Shown: piece after piece, positions 35,780-44,690 of the stretch
Position numbering within the stretch: position 1 is the first letter of the stretch
Layout of the letters: the number at the start of each line of letters is the position of its first letter
Source of the DNA: Herbaspirillum rubrisubalbicans
Lineage (GTDB): Bacteria > Pseudomonadota > Gammaproteobacteria > Burkholderiales > Burkholderiaceae_D
Length of the DNA: 64,000 bases
Assembly: GCF_003719195.1 (NCBI RefSeq)
Contig: NZ_CP024996.1
Span: forward strand, 2,542,001-2,606,000
Direction of reading: 5' to 3'
The notes under the pieces: model-generated
Databases searched by the model: none
Told to the model about the DNA's origin: nothing
Seen by the model: only the letters and a program-made list of their open reading frames with translations
Made by a program: the position numbers and the translations under genes

Positions 35780-36936
35780 GCGGTGTACTCCGGTGCGAGT
35801 GCAGTCAGGGCGGCCACCAACTGCGCCACCTGCTCTGGGGTGTGCGCGGCCGACAGGCTGATGCGCAGCCGTGCCGTGGCCTTGGGAACCGTGGGCGGGC
35901 AGATCGCCGGCACCCACAAGCCCCGTGCGCGCAGCGCTGCGGCCAGGGCGCGAGCGGCGGCGTTGTCGCCCACGATCAGGGGCTGGATGGCGGTGCTGGA
36001 GGGCAGCAGTGTCCAGGGCAGTCCGGCCAGTCCCTGGCGCAATTGCGCAGCCAGGCTGTGCAGTCGCTGGCGTCGCCAGTCCTCCTTGGCGATCAGGCCG
36101 AGGCTGGCCGAGGTGGCCGCGGCCAGGGCCGGGGGATGGGCGGTGGTGAACATGTAGGTACGCGCGCGCTGCATGATCCATGCAAGCACGTCGCGCTGGC
36201 CGGCCACGAAAGCCCCGGCCACGCCCGCCGCCTTGCCCAGCGTGCCCATGTAGATCACGTGCGGCGCCTGCACTTGGGCCAGGGCCAGGCTGCCCTGGCC
36301 TTGCGGGCCCAGCACGCCCAGGCCGTGGGCGTCATCCACCAGCAGCCAGGCATCATGGCGGGCGCAGACGGCGGCCAGATCGGCCAGCGGCGCCAGGTCG
36401 CCATCCATGCTGAAGACCGCATCGGTGGCCACCAGCTTGCGACCGGCCGGGCAACGCGCCAGCACCTGTTCCAGCCGTGCCGTGTCGTTGTGGGGAAACA
36501 CCTTCAGGCTGGCCCCGGACAAGCGGGCGCCGTCGATGAGGGAGGCATGGGACAGGCGATCCACGATGACCGTGTCGCCAGCGCCCACCAGGGCGCCGAT
36601 CACGCCCAGGTTGGCCATGTAGCCATTGGAAAAACAGAGCGCTGCCGGCAATCCGACAAAGGCCGCCAGCTCCGCCTCCAGCCTCTCATGCGCGGCGCTG
36701 TGGCCGCTGATGAGCGCCGAGGCGGCCGCGCCCATGCCGTACTGCTGCAGGGCCGTCATGGCGGCGGCGACGATCTCCGGGTGATTGGCCAGGCCCAGGT
36801 AATCATTGCTGCAGAAGGACAGCAGATCCTGCCCTTCCACCCGCAACAGCGGCCCTTGCGGACCGTCCACCACGCGCCGGGTGCGCAGCAGGTTCTGGCT
36901 GGCCAGCGTGGCCAGGTCAGTAGTGAAATCTTGCAT
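35776..36936 (-). CDS. bioF: 8-amino-7-oxononanoate synthase
   Basis: A 386-residue pyridoxal-phosphate enzyme that condenses pimeloyl thioester with alanine, the first step of biotin ring assembly. It contains SFCSNDYLGLANHP, SGHSAAHERLE, DDAHGLGVLG and GTLGKAAGVAGAF with cofactor Lys235. The ATG at 36936 follows AAAGAG and lies ten bases after the cytochrome P450 stop. It uses the pimeloyl product that the upstream P450 may supply. Confidence 0.95.
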   Translation of the reverse strand: MQDFTTDLATLASQNLLRTRRVVDGPQGPLLRVEGQDLLSFCSNDYLGLANHPEIVAAAMTALQQYGMGAAASALISGHSAAHERLEAELAAFVGLPAALCFSNGYMANLGVIGALVGAGDTVIVDRLSHASLIDGARLSGASLKVFPHNDTARLEQVLARCPAGRKLVATDAVFSMDGDLAPLADLAAVCARHDAWLLVDDAHGLGVLGPQGQGSLALAQVQAPHVIYMGTLGKAAGVAGAFVAGQRDVLAWIMQRARTYMFTTAHPPALAAATSASLGLIAKEDWRRQRLHSLAAQLRQGLAGLPWTLLPSSTAIQPLIVGDNAAARALAAALRARGLWVPAICPPTVPKATARLRISLSAAHTPEQVAQLVAALTALAPEYTA

Positions 36937-36946
36937 GGAAACTCTT

Positions 36947-38125
36947 TCAGAAAACCAGCGACAAGCTTTCCAGCGCGCGATAGGCGGCATGGCTGTGCCA
37001 GCGGGGTGGGGCATGGTGATGGTCCAGCGCCAGGGTAGGCAGGCGCTGCATCAGCAGGGTAAAGGCGATTTCCGCCTCCATCTGAGTGAGCGCCGCACCC
37101 AGGCAGACATGCGGTCCCTGGCCGAACGATAAATGCATGCCCTGGTCGCGCCGGATGTCAAAGCATTGCGGCTGCGCGAAACGACGGTGGTCGTGATTGG
37201 CCTGCCCGATATGCAGGATCGCCAGTTCCCCCCGGCGCAGGCTGTGGCCGCCCATCTCGACATCGGCCAGCAGGCGCCGCCCGGTATATTGCACCGGGCT
37301 GTCATAGCGCAGCATCTCACGCAGGGCCGGGCGCAGGTCGGGCTTGCCGCGATATAGCTCGGCCTTGAGTGCGGCCCATTGTTCGGGGTGGCGCAGCAAG
37401 GCCAGCAAGCCATTGCCCAGCAGGTTGCGGGTGGTCTCGTAGCCGGCAAAGAGCAGGGTGCAACATTGGGCCAGCAATTCGTTCTGGTTCAGTTGCTGCG
37501 CCTGTCGGGCCTGTAGCAGCCGCTGCATCAGGCTGTCCGCGGGCAGTGTCTGCGGGTGCTCCAGTGCCTGCGCAAAGAAGTCGCAAAGGGCCGCCATCGC
37601 GGCTTGCGCCGCCCGCGTCTGTTGCGCCTCCGGCGTCGGGCTGCCGATGAAGGTCGCCAGGTCGGAGGCCCAGTCGATGAACTGCGGCGGCACCTGCTCG
37701 GGCAGCCCCATCAGGCTGGCGATCACCAGTGCTGGCAATGGCCGGGCGAACCGGTCGATGAAATCGAAACCCTGGTGGGCCTTGGGATCGGCCACGATGG
37801 CATCGATCAATTGCTGCGCAATGCGGGTGATGGCCGGGCGCTGGGCTTCCAGGTCGGCCGGCTTGAAGCCCGGATTCAACACCCCGCGCAGACGGCGGTG
37901 GGCACGCCCATCCAGAAACAGCAGGGAGCGCGAAAACAGCCGCTTGAAGCGCAGTTGCGCCGCATCCTGCACTGCACCGGTGGCCGGCTGACCCAGACCG
38001 CTATTGATCCAGCGCGCAGCGCGCCGCACCGAGAAGCGGGGATCGCGCAGGGCCGTGGCCACTTCTTCATAGCCGCTGATGACCCAGGCGCCGCCGCAAT
38101 GCGCGGCGCTCCATTGCACGCTCAT
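36947..38125 (-). CDS. Cytochrome P450 within the biotin operon (BioI-like role)
   Basis: A 392-residue soluble bacterial P450. It has the I-helix motif FAGYETTRN, the K-helix EMLRYDSP (E-x-x-R) and the heme-binding loop FGQGPHVCLG with Cys341. Its ATG overlaps the bioB stop by one base (TGATG), and bioF starts ten bases after its own stop, so it is firmly inside the operon. In Bacillus the P450 BioI cleaves acyl-ACP chains to make pimeloyl-ACP; the same role is likely here, since neither bioC nor bioH is in the window. Whether it is an orthologue of BioI or a convergent recruit needs a phylogeny. No redox partner gene is adjacent. Confidence 0.9.
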   Translation of the reverse strand: MSVQWSAAHCGGAWVISGYEEVATALRDPRFSVRRAARWINSGLGQPATGAVQDAAQLRFKRLFSRSLLFLDGRAHRRLRGVLNPGFKPADLEAQRPAITRIAQQLIDAIVADPKAHQGFDFIDRFARPLPALVIASLMGLPEQVPPQFIDWASDLATFIGSPTPEAQQTRAAQAAMAALCDFFAQALEHPQTLPADSLMQRLLQARQAQQLNQNELLAQCCTLLFAGYETTRNLLGNGLLALLRHPEQWAALKAELYRGKPDLRPALREMLRYDSPVQYTGRRLLADVEMGGHSLRRGELAILHIGQANHDHRRFAQPQCFDIRRDQGMHLSFGQGPHVCLGAALTQMEAEIAFTLLMQRLPTLALDHHHAPPRWHSHAAYRALESLSLVF

Positions 38126-39135
38126 CAGGCTGCTGCCGGTGCCGCTTGCAGGCCCAGCCGGGCCAGCAGCTCAAGATCGGAAGACACCGGGGCATTGGCC
38201 GTGGTCAGCAGCTTGGCGCCCAGGAAGATGGAATTGGCCCCGGCCGCAAAGCACAGTGCCTGGGTCGATTCGCTCATGCTCTCGCGTCCGGCCGACAGGC
38301 GAATCACCGCCTGCGGCAAGGTGATGCGGGCTACCGCCACGGTGCGCACGAATTCGAATTCATCCAGCGGCGCCACGTCTTGCAGCGGCGTGCCGGCAAT
38401 CGGTACCAGGTGATTGATCGGCACCGATTGCGGTGGCACCGGCAGGCTGGCCAGTTGCGCGATCAATCCGGCGCGCTGGGCGCGCGTCTCGCCCATGCCG
38501 ATGATGCCGCCGCAGCACACGTTCAGGCCGGCTTGCTGTACCCGTTGCAGGGTATCGAGCCGGTCCTGGTAGCTGCGGGTGGAAATGACCTGCTCATAGA
38601 AATCGGGGGCGGTGTCGAGGTTGTGGTTGTAGTAGTCCAGGCCGGCTTCTTTCAAGGCATCGGCCTGGGCTTGTTCCAGCATCCCCAGGGTCATGCAGGT
38701 TTCCAGGCCGAGTGCGCGCACCTGGGTGACCATGTCGGTGAGCGCGGCCATGTCGCGTTGCTTGGGATTGCGCCAGGCCGCGCCCATGCAAAAGCGCGTC
38801 GCGCCTTGTGCGCGGGCGGCCTGGGCGGCCTGCACCACATCGTCCACGGCCATGAGCTTGCTGGCTGGCACGCCGGCGTCCTGGTGATGGGCCGACTGCG
38901 AGCAATAGCCGCAATCCTCGGCGCAGCCCCCGGTCTTGATCGACAACAGGCTCGATAGCTGCACCTGGTTGGCCGGGTGATGCTGGCGATGCACGCTCTG
39001 GGCCTGGTATAGCAGATCGAGGAAGGGCAGGGCGAACAAGGCTTCGGTGGCGCGGCTGTCGATGGCGCTGGCCGGGCGGTGGAAATGCAGCGGTGCGCTG
39101 GCCTGGGTGGGGAGGGCGGAGGTGCACTGGCTCAT
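38125..39135 (-). CDS. bioB: Biotin synthase
   Basis: A 336-residue radical-SAM enzyme that inserts sulfur into dethiobiotin. The radical-SAM cluster motif is CAEDCGYC (Cys71, Cys75, Cys78). Other BioB sequences include [12 protein letters not shown] and [11 protein letters not shown]. It is the first gene of the operon and diverges from the bioR-like regulator. A degenerate copy of the BioR box overlaps its start codon (39132-39141). Only a weak ribosome-binding site (GGAACGGA) is visible. Confidence 0.97.
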   Translation of the reverse strand: MSQCTSALPTQASAPLHFHRPASAIDSRATEALFALPFLDLLYQAQSVHRQHHPANQVQLSSLLSIKTGGCAEDCGYCSQSAHHQDAGVPASKLMAVDDVVQAAQAARAQGATRFCMGAAWRNPKQRDMAALTDMVTQVRALGLETCMTLGMLEQAQADALKEAGLDYYNHNLDTAPDFYEQVISTRSYQDRLDTLQRVQQAGLNVCCGGIIGMGETRAQRAGLIAQLASLPVPPQSVPINHLVPIAGTPLQDVAPLDEFEFVRTVAVARITLPQAVIRLSAGRESMSESTQALCFAAGANSIFLGAKLLTTANAPVSSDLELLARLGLQAAPAAA

Positions 39136-39141
39136 AGATAG
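39132..39141 (-). promoter_or_regulatory. Degenerate BioR-like site at the bioB start
   Basis: On the minus strand the sequence CTATCTATGA matches 8 of 10 positions of the perfect box TTATCTATAA found on the other side of the same intergenic region. It overlaps the bioB ATG. Confidence 0.4.
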
Positions 39142-39202
39142 AATCCGTTCCGAAAGTGAAAACGCATGAAAAGCCTTAGAATTACGCTTCGGCGGATTCT
39201 AA
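39139..39202. repeat. Inverted TAGAATCCG repeats in the bioB leader
   Basis: TAGAATCCG (39139-39147) and CGGATTCTA (39193-39201) are a perfect 9-bp inverted pair. TTAGAAT (39176-39182) between them pairs equally with ATTCTAA (39196-39202). This may be an alternative leader structure or extra regulator sites. Confidence 0.5.
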
Positions 39203-39241
39203 CTTCGCTCAAATTCGTTTAACAATTTATTTTTTCATAGA

Positions 39242-39251
39242 TTATCTATAA
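39242..39251 (+). promoter_or_regulatory. BioR box (perfect consensus)
   Basis: TTATCTATAA fits the BioR operator consensus TTATMKATAA exactly and ends at the base before the regulator's ATG. It also sits inside a larger palindrome, ATAGAT-T-ATCTAT. Binding would repress the regulator itself and probably the divergent bioB. Confidence 0.8.
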
Positions 39252-39893
39252 ATGAGTGGCCTGAACATGGAGCATCCGAGCACCGTCGAACGCATCGCCG
39301 AGGTCTTGCGCACGCGCATCATCCGCGGCGAGATCGCAGGCGGGGCGGCGCTTCGGCAAGATCACGTGGCCCAGGAATTCCAGTCCAGCCATGTGCCGGT
39401 GCGGGAAGCATTTCGTCAGTTGGAAGCTGAAGGATTGGTCCTCACTTTGCCCCGTCGCGGGGTGCGGGTGACCATGGTCGATAGGGCGGCAGTGAAGGAA
39501 AACGCCGAGATGCGCGGGGCGCTGGAAATCCTGGCCTTACGCCACAGCGTGCGCAAATTCACCTCCGAGCACATCGCGCAACTGGAACAGGCACAGCAAG
39601 CCTGTGCCCAGGCGGCTTCGCTGGTGGAATGGGATGCCGCCAACAACCTGTTCCACGACATCCTCTCCAGCCAATGCGCCATGCCACGCCTGCTGGCGGT
39701 GTTGAAGCAATTGCAGTTGACCAATTCGCGCTACCTGTTCTCGACCGGCTTCAAGCGCGGCTGGCAGCCGCGCTCCGATCATGATCACATGCTCATCATC
39801 GACGCCCTCAAGGATAAGAAGACCGACCGCGCCGTGCAGTTGCTGAGTATGCACATCGGCACCATGGAGCGGGTCGGCTTCGTGGCGGGTTAG
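39252..39893 (+). CDS. bioR: GntR-family regulator, probable biotin repressor BioR
   Basis: A 213-residue regulator: winged helix-turn-helix at ~10-75 (ALRQDHVAQEFQSSHVPVREAFRQLEAEGLV) and a helical FCD-type carboxy-terminal domain with the metal-type histidines in the later helices. It is divergent from bioB and has a perfect BioR box directly before its ATG, which together identify it as BioR, a biotin regulator best known in Alphaproteobacteria. With the ATG at 39252 there is no ribosome-binding site, so the mRNA may be leaderless; an alternative ATG at 39267 (MEHPSTVERI) would leave the box 15 bases upstream. The regulon assignment is inferred from the box and context. Confidence 0.85.
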   Translation: MSGLNMEHPSTVERIAEVLRTRIIRGEIAGGAALRQDHVAQEFQSSHVPVREAFRQLEAEGLVLTLPRRGVRVTMVDRAAVKENAEMRGALEILALRHSVRKFTSEHIAQLEQAQQACAQAASLVEWDAANNLFHDILSSQCAMPRLLAVLKQLQLTNSRYLFSTGFKRGWQPRSDHDHMLIIDALKDKKTDRAVQLLSMHIGTMERVGFVAG

Positions 39894-39901
39894 TTCAGAG
39901 G

Positions 39902-40621
39902 TCACACTTCAGTTGCCATCCGGTGCAGCATCTCGGCCGTTGCGCTTGGTCGCGAGAGGAAGGGAGAATGCCCGCTTTCCAGCTCCTTGATGCGAGCACA
40001 ACCGGAACGCGCCGCCATCACCCGTTGCAGCACCGGATCGATGGCGCGGTCCTGGGTGCAGACGATGTAGCTCTTGGGGACCTTGCCGTAGCGCTCGGGG
40101 CTGACCTCGACCGGCGTCATCATGGGCGCAATGGCCTGCGACTGGAATTGCGGCGCCGCCCAGTGCGCCACCGCGTAGGGCGCATCCTGCATGAAGGTAG
40201 CGACCCGCGAATCGGCCGCCGTCCGGGTGGCCACGGCGTCGCTCTGGATGTCCAGCGCCGGCTGGTGAGACGGTGCCAGTGCGGACAAGGACGCCAGCGA
40301 GTCACCATTGCCCGGTACGAAGGCGCACAGGTAGATCACCCGCGCCAGGCTGTCGGCGGCGCGTTCGGCGGCAGCCGTCACGGCAATGCCACCCATGCTG
40401 TGGCCCACCAGCGTGACGCGCTTGCCGATGGCCTGGATGGCTTGCACGATGGTGTCTGCATACAGGCTCAGGCTCACCTGCTGCAAGGGGGTGGCGTCTT
40501 CACCGCTGCCGGGCAAGTCGATGCTGTGGACCTCATGGCCACGCATGGTCAGCTCGGCCGATACGGCCGGCCAGACCCATTTGCCCTGCCAGGCGCCGTG
40601 GATGAGAAGGAAATTGGCCAT
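39902..40621 (-). CDS. Alpha/beta hydrolase
   Basis: A 239-residue alpha/beta-hydrolase resembling small plant-type esterases and hydroxynitrile lyases (salicylate-binding-protein-2-like). It starts MANFLLIHGAWQGKWVW, with nucleophile Ser75 in GHSMGG, acid Asp in CTQDRAID and His in ESGHSPFLSRP. AAGGA precedes the ATG. It is divergent from a MocR-type regulator with a strong inverted repeat between them, so it is the likely target of that regulator. It is convergent with bioR and need not be involved in biotin synthesis. The substrate is unknown. Confidence 0.88.
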   Translation of the reverse strand: MANFLLIHGAWQGKWVWPAVSAELTMRGHEVHSIDLPGSGEDATPLQQVSLSLYADTIVQAIQAIGKRVTLVGHSMGGIAVTAAAERAADSLARVIYLCAFVPGNGDSLASLSALAPSHQPALDIQSDAVATRTAADSRVATFMQDAPYAVAHWAAPQFQSQAIAPMMTPVEVSPERYGKVPKSYIVCTQDRAIDPVLQRVMAARSGCARIKELESGHSPFLSRPSATAEMLHRMATEV

Positions 40622-40655
40622 GGAGTAGTCCTTGCTTGCGTATGTGAAGAATTTT

Positions 40656-40686
40656 GTATGGATTTGTGTTTAATTGAAATCCATAC
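40656..40686. promoter_or_regulatory. Candidate operator: 10-bp inverted repeat
   Basis: GTATGGATTT (40656-40665) and AAATCCATAC (40677-40686) are perfect inverted repeats around 11 bases, between the hydrolase gene and the divergent MocR-type regulator. Spacing of one helical turn's multiple fits a dimeric regulator. Confidence 0.65.
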
Positions 40687-40770
40687 TAGCATTGAGCCCG
40701 TACTGCAACAATCCAGACAAGATCCCTACAACACCCAGCCATGACCGGCTGACCACGCCCCAGGACCCGT

Positions 40771-42174
40771 ATGGAAAGACCCGACAGATCGGACCGCTCA
40801 CTGCACTGGATCGGCCGTTTCGCCGCCAATGACGGCCCGCGCTATCTGCAGATCGTCGCCTTCATGGAGCAAGCCATTTCGGATGAACGCCTCAAACCCG
40901 GCGACCGCCTGCCGCCGCAGCGTCTGCTGGCCGATCATCTAGGGGTCGACCTGACCACGGTCACCCGCGCCTATACCGAGGCGCGTCGCCGCCATCTGCT
41001 GGAGGCGCGCGGCTCGGCTGGCACCTTCGTGGCGGCGCCCAAGGTCGACTTGAGCCAGGTGATCGACTTGTCCATGAACATTCCACCGCCTCCGGCCGGT
41101 GTCGATCTGGATGACCTGTTGCGCCAGGGGGTGTCGCAGATCCTGATCCATAGCGACGCCGACCTGCTGATGACTTACCACCTGGGCGGCGGCAGCAGTG
41201 CCGACCGCGCCGCCGGGGCGATGTGGCTGCAGGAACTGCTTGGTCACATCGATGAGCGCCGCGTGCTGGTCTGCCCCGGCGCGCAAGCGGCGCTGGCCGC
41301 CTTGCTGTTGTCGCAGACCCAGCCCGGGGAGGTGATCCTGGCCGAGCCGCTGACCTATCCCGGCCTGCTGACGGCGGCCGCTCAACTGGGTCGACGCGTG
41401 GTGGCCGTGGGCGTCGATGGCGAAGGCATGAGGCCGGACCTGTTGCAGACCATGGCGCGCAAGCACGGCGCACGCCTGGTCTATCTGAATCCTACCCTGC
41501 AGAACCCGACCACCCATATCATGCCAGCCGCGCGGCGCGCCGAGATCGCCGCGGTCGTCACACGCCTGAACCTGCGCGTGATCGAAGACGACCCCTATTG
41601 GCGCTTCGCTGCGCACGCGCCCAAGCCGCTGGCGCACTATGCGCCGCAGCACGTGTTCTATGTTTCGACGCTTTCCAAGTGCCTGCTGCCGGGGCTGCGC
41701 ACGGCCTATGTGGTCACGCCCGAGGGCGTGGGGCAGGAAGAGTTGCTGGGCGCGCTGCGCTCCTTTGTGCTGATGTCCACGCCGCTGATGACGGCGCTGT
41801 CCACCCAGTGGATCCACGATGGCACTGCCGACAAACTGCTGGAAGGCATCCGCCATGAAGCCAGGACGCGCCAGGAGTTGGCATTGCGCACCTTGGGCGA
41901 TGCCGACCTGGCCGGCGCGGGCGGTATCCATCTCTGGAAGGCGCTGCCGGGTCATTGGAACGGGCCGGATTTCGTGCTCAAGGCACGCCAGGCCGGCTTG
42001 AACGTGGTGGCGCACGACAGTTTCCAGGTGGGGCAGACCGATCCACGGCAGGATCGGACGGCCTACATCCGCATCTCGCTGGGGCGCTCGCGCAGCGGTT
42101 TCGAGCTGGTCAATGCATTGCGGCGGTTGATGGAACTGGCCCATCGGCGCAGCGTGCGCGAAGTCGTCGTTTAA
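40771..42174 (+). CDS. MocR-type regulator (GntR HTH + aminotransferase-like domain)
   Basis: A 467-residue transcription factor with a GntR winged helix at ~15-85 (LPPQRLLADHLGVDLTTVTRAYTEA) joined to a class I aminotransferase fold (~100-455). The pyridoxal-phosphate lysine is Lys303 in STLSKCLLPGLR, and VCPGAQAALAALL and IEDDPYWRF are typical of the fold. MocR proteins use the cofactor as ligand sensor. It diverges from the hydrolase gene and probably binds the inverted repeat at 40656-40686. The effector is unknown. Confidence 0.93.
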   Translation: MERPDRSDRSLHWIGRFAANDGPRYLQIVAFMEQAISDERLKPGDRLPPQRLLADHLGVDLTTVTRAYTEARRRHLLEARGSAGTFVAAPKVDLSQVIDLSMNIPPPPAGVDLDDLLRQGVSQILIHSDADLLMTYHLGGGSSADRAAGAMWLQELLGHIDERRVLVCPGAQAALAALLLSQTQPGEVILAEPLTYPGLLTAAAQLGRRVVAVGVDGEGMRPDLLQTMARKHGARLVYLNPTLQNPTTHIMPAARRAEIAAVVTRLNLRVIEDDPYWRFAAHAPKPLAHYAPQHVFYVSTLSKCLLPGLRTAYVVTPEGVGQEELLGALRSFVLMSTPLMTALSTQWIHDGTADKLLEGIRHEARTRQELALRTLGDADLAGAGGIHLWKALPGHWNGPDFVLKARQAGLNVVAHDSFQVGQTDPRQDRTAYIRISLGRSRSGFELVNALRRLMELAHRRSVREVVV

Positions 42175-42248
42175 AGCAAAGCCAGAGCGGGCCGCCGCTA
42201 TGGCATCATGCGCGCTCGCACTCAACGTTCTACTTCCCGCTTATCGCC

Positions 42249-43190
42249 ATGGAAATTCGCCAGCTCAGATATTTCGCCAGCATCGTCGAACACGGCAGCA
42301 TCGGCAAGGCCGCGCTGGAACTGGGCATGGTCACATCGGCCTTGAGTCAGCAGATCACCCGGCTGGAAAACGAATTGGCCACGCGGCTTCTGCAGCGCAC
42401 CTCCACCGGGGTGATACCGACCGACGCCGGCATCGCTTTCCTCAAGCAGGCGCAACTGGCCCTGCGCCATCTGGATGACGCCGCCCTGGCCGCGCGCCAG
42501 GCCCGGCTCTCCGGCCACGTCAGCGTGGGCTTGGCCTCCAGCACGGCCGGCGTGATGGGACTGGCCTTCATGAGCGCCATGCGCGAGCGCTATCCCGATG
42601 TGCGGCTGCGCATGGTGGAAAGCCTTTCCGGTCATCTGGGGGCGATGCTGGGGGCGCGCCAGATCGATCTGGCGATCCTGTTCCAGGAAGAGCCGGCGCA
42701 GCGCTGGAGTGTCTTGCCATTGCTCGATGAACGCCTGTTCGTGATCGGTGCTCAGGGGCGGCCCGGCTTGCCGGGCGGGCGCCAGGCGCGCCTGGGCAAG
42801 CTGGGCGAGTTGCCGCTGATCCTGCCGACCCGTAAGCATGGCCTGCGCTCCTTGCTGGATGCAGCGTTTCACCATGCCGGCTATAGCCCGCACATCGTCA
42901 TGGAAGTCGATGGCTTGCCGATGCTCATGGATGCCGTGCGCGCCGGTATCGGCGCCACCATCCAGCCGGGAGCCGCCCTGGCGCGACCGGAAAATGCCGG
43001 CCTCAAGAGCGTGCCCATCGCCGGCAGTGATGCCACCCGGCCCAACCTGATCGTGAGCGTCTCCGACGATGAACTCTCGCCGGCCGGGCTGGCGGCCCGC
43101 GTACTGCTGGCCGAGGTAGCGCGCCAGCAGGTGGGGCAGGGACGCTGGCCGGGTGCCAGCTTGCGCAGCGGCCCCCTTCACAAAAACTGA
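42249..43190 (+). CDS. tcuR: LysR-family regulator of tricarballylate genes
   Basis: A 313-residue LysR-type regulator: helix-turn-helix at ~1-60 (MEIRQLRYFASIVEHGSIGKAALELGMVTSALSQ-type start, broken here only for length) and a substrate-binding-like effector domain from ~90 onward. The ATG at 42249 matches the usual LysR start. It lies upstream of, and in the same direction as, tcuABC, so it is very likely TcuR, which activates tricarballylate use in Salmonella. An AU-rich -10-like CTATAGT lies in the 90-base gap before tcuA. The identification depends on context. Confidence 0.85.
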   Translation: MEIRQLRYFASIVEHGSIGKAALELGMVTSALSQQITRLENELATRLLQRTSTGVIPTDAGIAFLKQAQLALRHLDDAALAARQARLSGHVSVGLASSTAGVMGLAFMSAMRERYPDVRLRMVESLSGHLGAMLGARQIDLAILFQEEPAQRWSVLPLLDERLFVIGAQGRPGLPGGRQARLGKLGELPLILPTRKHGLRSLLDAAFHHAGYSPHIVMEVDGLPMLMDAVRAGIGATIQPGAALARPENAGLKSVPIAGSDATRPNLIVSVSDDELSPAGLAARVLLAEVARQQVGQGRWPGASLRSGPLHKN

Positions 43191-43280
43191 ATACCCCTTG
43201 CTGGCGCGCCGATAGCGGCGCAGCGGCCGGCTGCCTATAGTCGCCCTCCTAGACCAATGAAAAGAAAAGGAGGGACGGCG

Positions 43281-44690
43281 ATGTTCGACGTTCTGGTGAT
43301 CGGCGGCGGCAATGCCGCCCTGTGCGCGGCCTTGATGGCGCGCGAGGCGGGCGCCTCGGTACTGCTGCTGGAGTCGGCTCCACGCGCCTGGCGCGGTGGC
43401 AACTCGCAGCACACCCGCAACCTGCGCTGTATGCACGAGGCACCCCAGGACGTGCTGGTGGAGGCTTACCCGGAAGAGGAATACTGGCAAGACCTGCTCA
43501 AGGTCACCGGCGGCCTCACCGACGAACACCTGGCACGCCTGACCATCCGCGCCTCGGCCACCTGCCGGCCCTGGATGCGCAAGCACGGCGTGCATTTCCA
43601 GCCACCGCTGTCGGGTGCGCTGCACGTGGCGCGCACCAATGCCTTCTTCATGGGCGGCGGCAAGGCCCTGGTCAATGCCTACTACCGCAGTGCCGAGGCA
43701 CTGGGCGTGGAAATCCGCTACGAGACCCCGGTCGATGCCATCGAACTGGACGGTAGCCGCTTCGTGGCCGCCCGCAGCGGCGGCCAGCGCTTCACGGCGC
43801 GCAGTTGCGTATTGGCTGCCGGTGGCTTCGAATCCAACCGCGAATGGTTGCGCCAGGCCTGGGGCCAGAATGCCCGCGGCGAGTGGCCTGCCGACAATTT
43901 CCTCATCCGTGGCACGCGTTTCAACCGGGGCGACCTGCTGCGCTTCATGATCGATGCCGGTGCCGACAGCATCGGCGACCCAACGCAAGCTCACATGGTC
44001 GCTATCGATGCCCGCGCACCGCTCTATGACGGCGGCATCTGCACCCGCATCGACTGCGTGTCGCTGGGGGTGGTGGTCAACCGCGACGGCCAGCGTTTCT
44101 ACGATGAGGGCGAGGATTTCTGGCCCAAGCGCTATGCGATCTGGGGCCGCCTGGTGGCGCAACAGCCGGGACAGGTGGCGTATTCCATCATCGATGCCCA
44201 GGCGGTAGGCCATTTCATGCCACCGGTGTTTCCCGGCGAAAAGGCCGACAGCCTGCCGCAACTGGCGCGCCAGCTGGGGCTGCCGGAAGCCACCTTCGTG
44301 CAGACCGTGCAAGCCTACAACGCCGCCTGCCGCCAGGGACGCTTCGACCATACGGTGCTGGACGACTGCCATACCGCCGGCCTGGAGCCGCCCAAGACCC
44401 ACTGGGCGCGCCCGCTGGAGCGCGCGCCGTTCTACGGCTATGCCTTGCGCCCAGGAGTGACCTTCACCTATCTAGGCTTGAAAGTGAACGATCGCGCCCA
44501 GGTCCATTTCTCTGGCCAGCCCAGCGACAACCTTTTCGTGGCCGGCGAGATGATGGCCGGCAACGTGCTCGGCAAGGGCTATACGGCCGGCGTGGGCATG
44601 TCCATCGGCACCGCCTTCGGACGCATCGCCGGCAGCCAGGCGGCACAGGCGGCCGCCCGCCACTCTGGAGTTTTCCATGCAACAGCTTGA
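43281..44690 (+). CDS. tcuA: FAD-dependent tricarballylate dehydrogenase
   Basis: A 469-residue flavoprotein of the fumarate-reductase/succinate-dehydrogenase flavoprotein family. The ADP-binding motif is [21 protein letters not shown] at the amino end, followed by [13 protein letters not shown], and [20 protein letters not shown] near the end. It oxidises tricarballylate to cis-aconitate. The ATG at 43281 follows a strong AAGGAGG; an earlier ATG at 43257 is upstream of that site. It overlaps tcuB by 14 bases, and TcuB is expected to reoxidise its flavin. Confidence 0.92.
   Translation: MFDVLVIGGGNAALCAALMAREAGASVLLLESAPRAWRGGNSQHTRNLRCMHEAPQDVLVEAYPEEEYWQDLLKVTGGLTDEHLARLTIRASATCRPWMRKHGVHFQPPLSGALHVARTNAFFMGGGKALVNAYYRSAEALGVEIRYETPVDAIELDGSRFVAARSGGQRFTARSCVLAAGGFESNREWLRQAWGQNARGEWPADNFLIRGTRFNRGDLLRFMIDAGADSIGDPTQAHMVAIDARAPLYDGGICTRIDCVSLGVVVNRDGQRFYDEGEDFWPKRYAIWGRLVAQQPGQVAYSIIDAQAVGHFMPPVFPGEKADSLPQLARQLGLPEATFVQTVQAYNAACRQGRFDHTVLDDCHTAGLEPPKTHWARPLERAPFYGYALRPGVTFTYLGLKVNDRAQVHFSGQPSDNLFVAGEMMAGNVLGKGYTAGVGMSIGTAFGRIAGSQAAQAAARHSGVFHATA

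Noticed and set aside
39902..40621. The alpha/beta hydrolase as BioH, completing pimeloyl synthesis
   Set aside because: Its nucleophile region GHSMGG and overall look fit small esterases of the hydroxynitrile-lyase type, and it is paired with the MocR regulator rather than with the bio operon.
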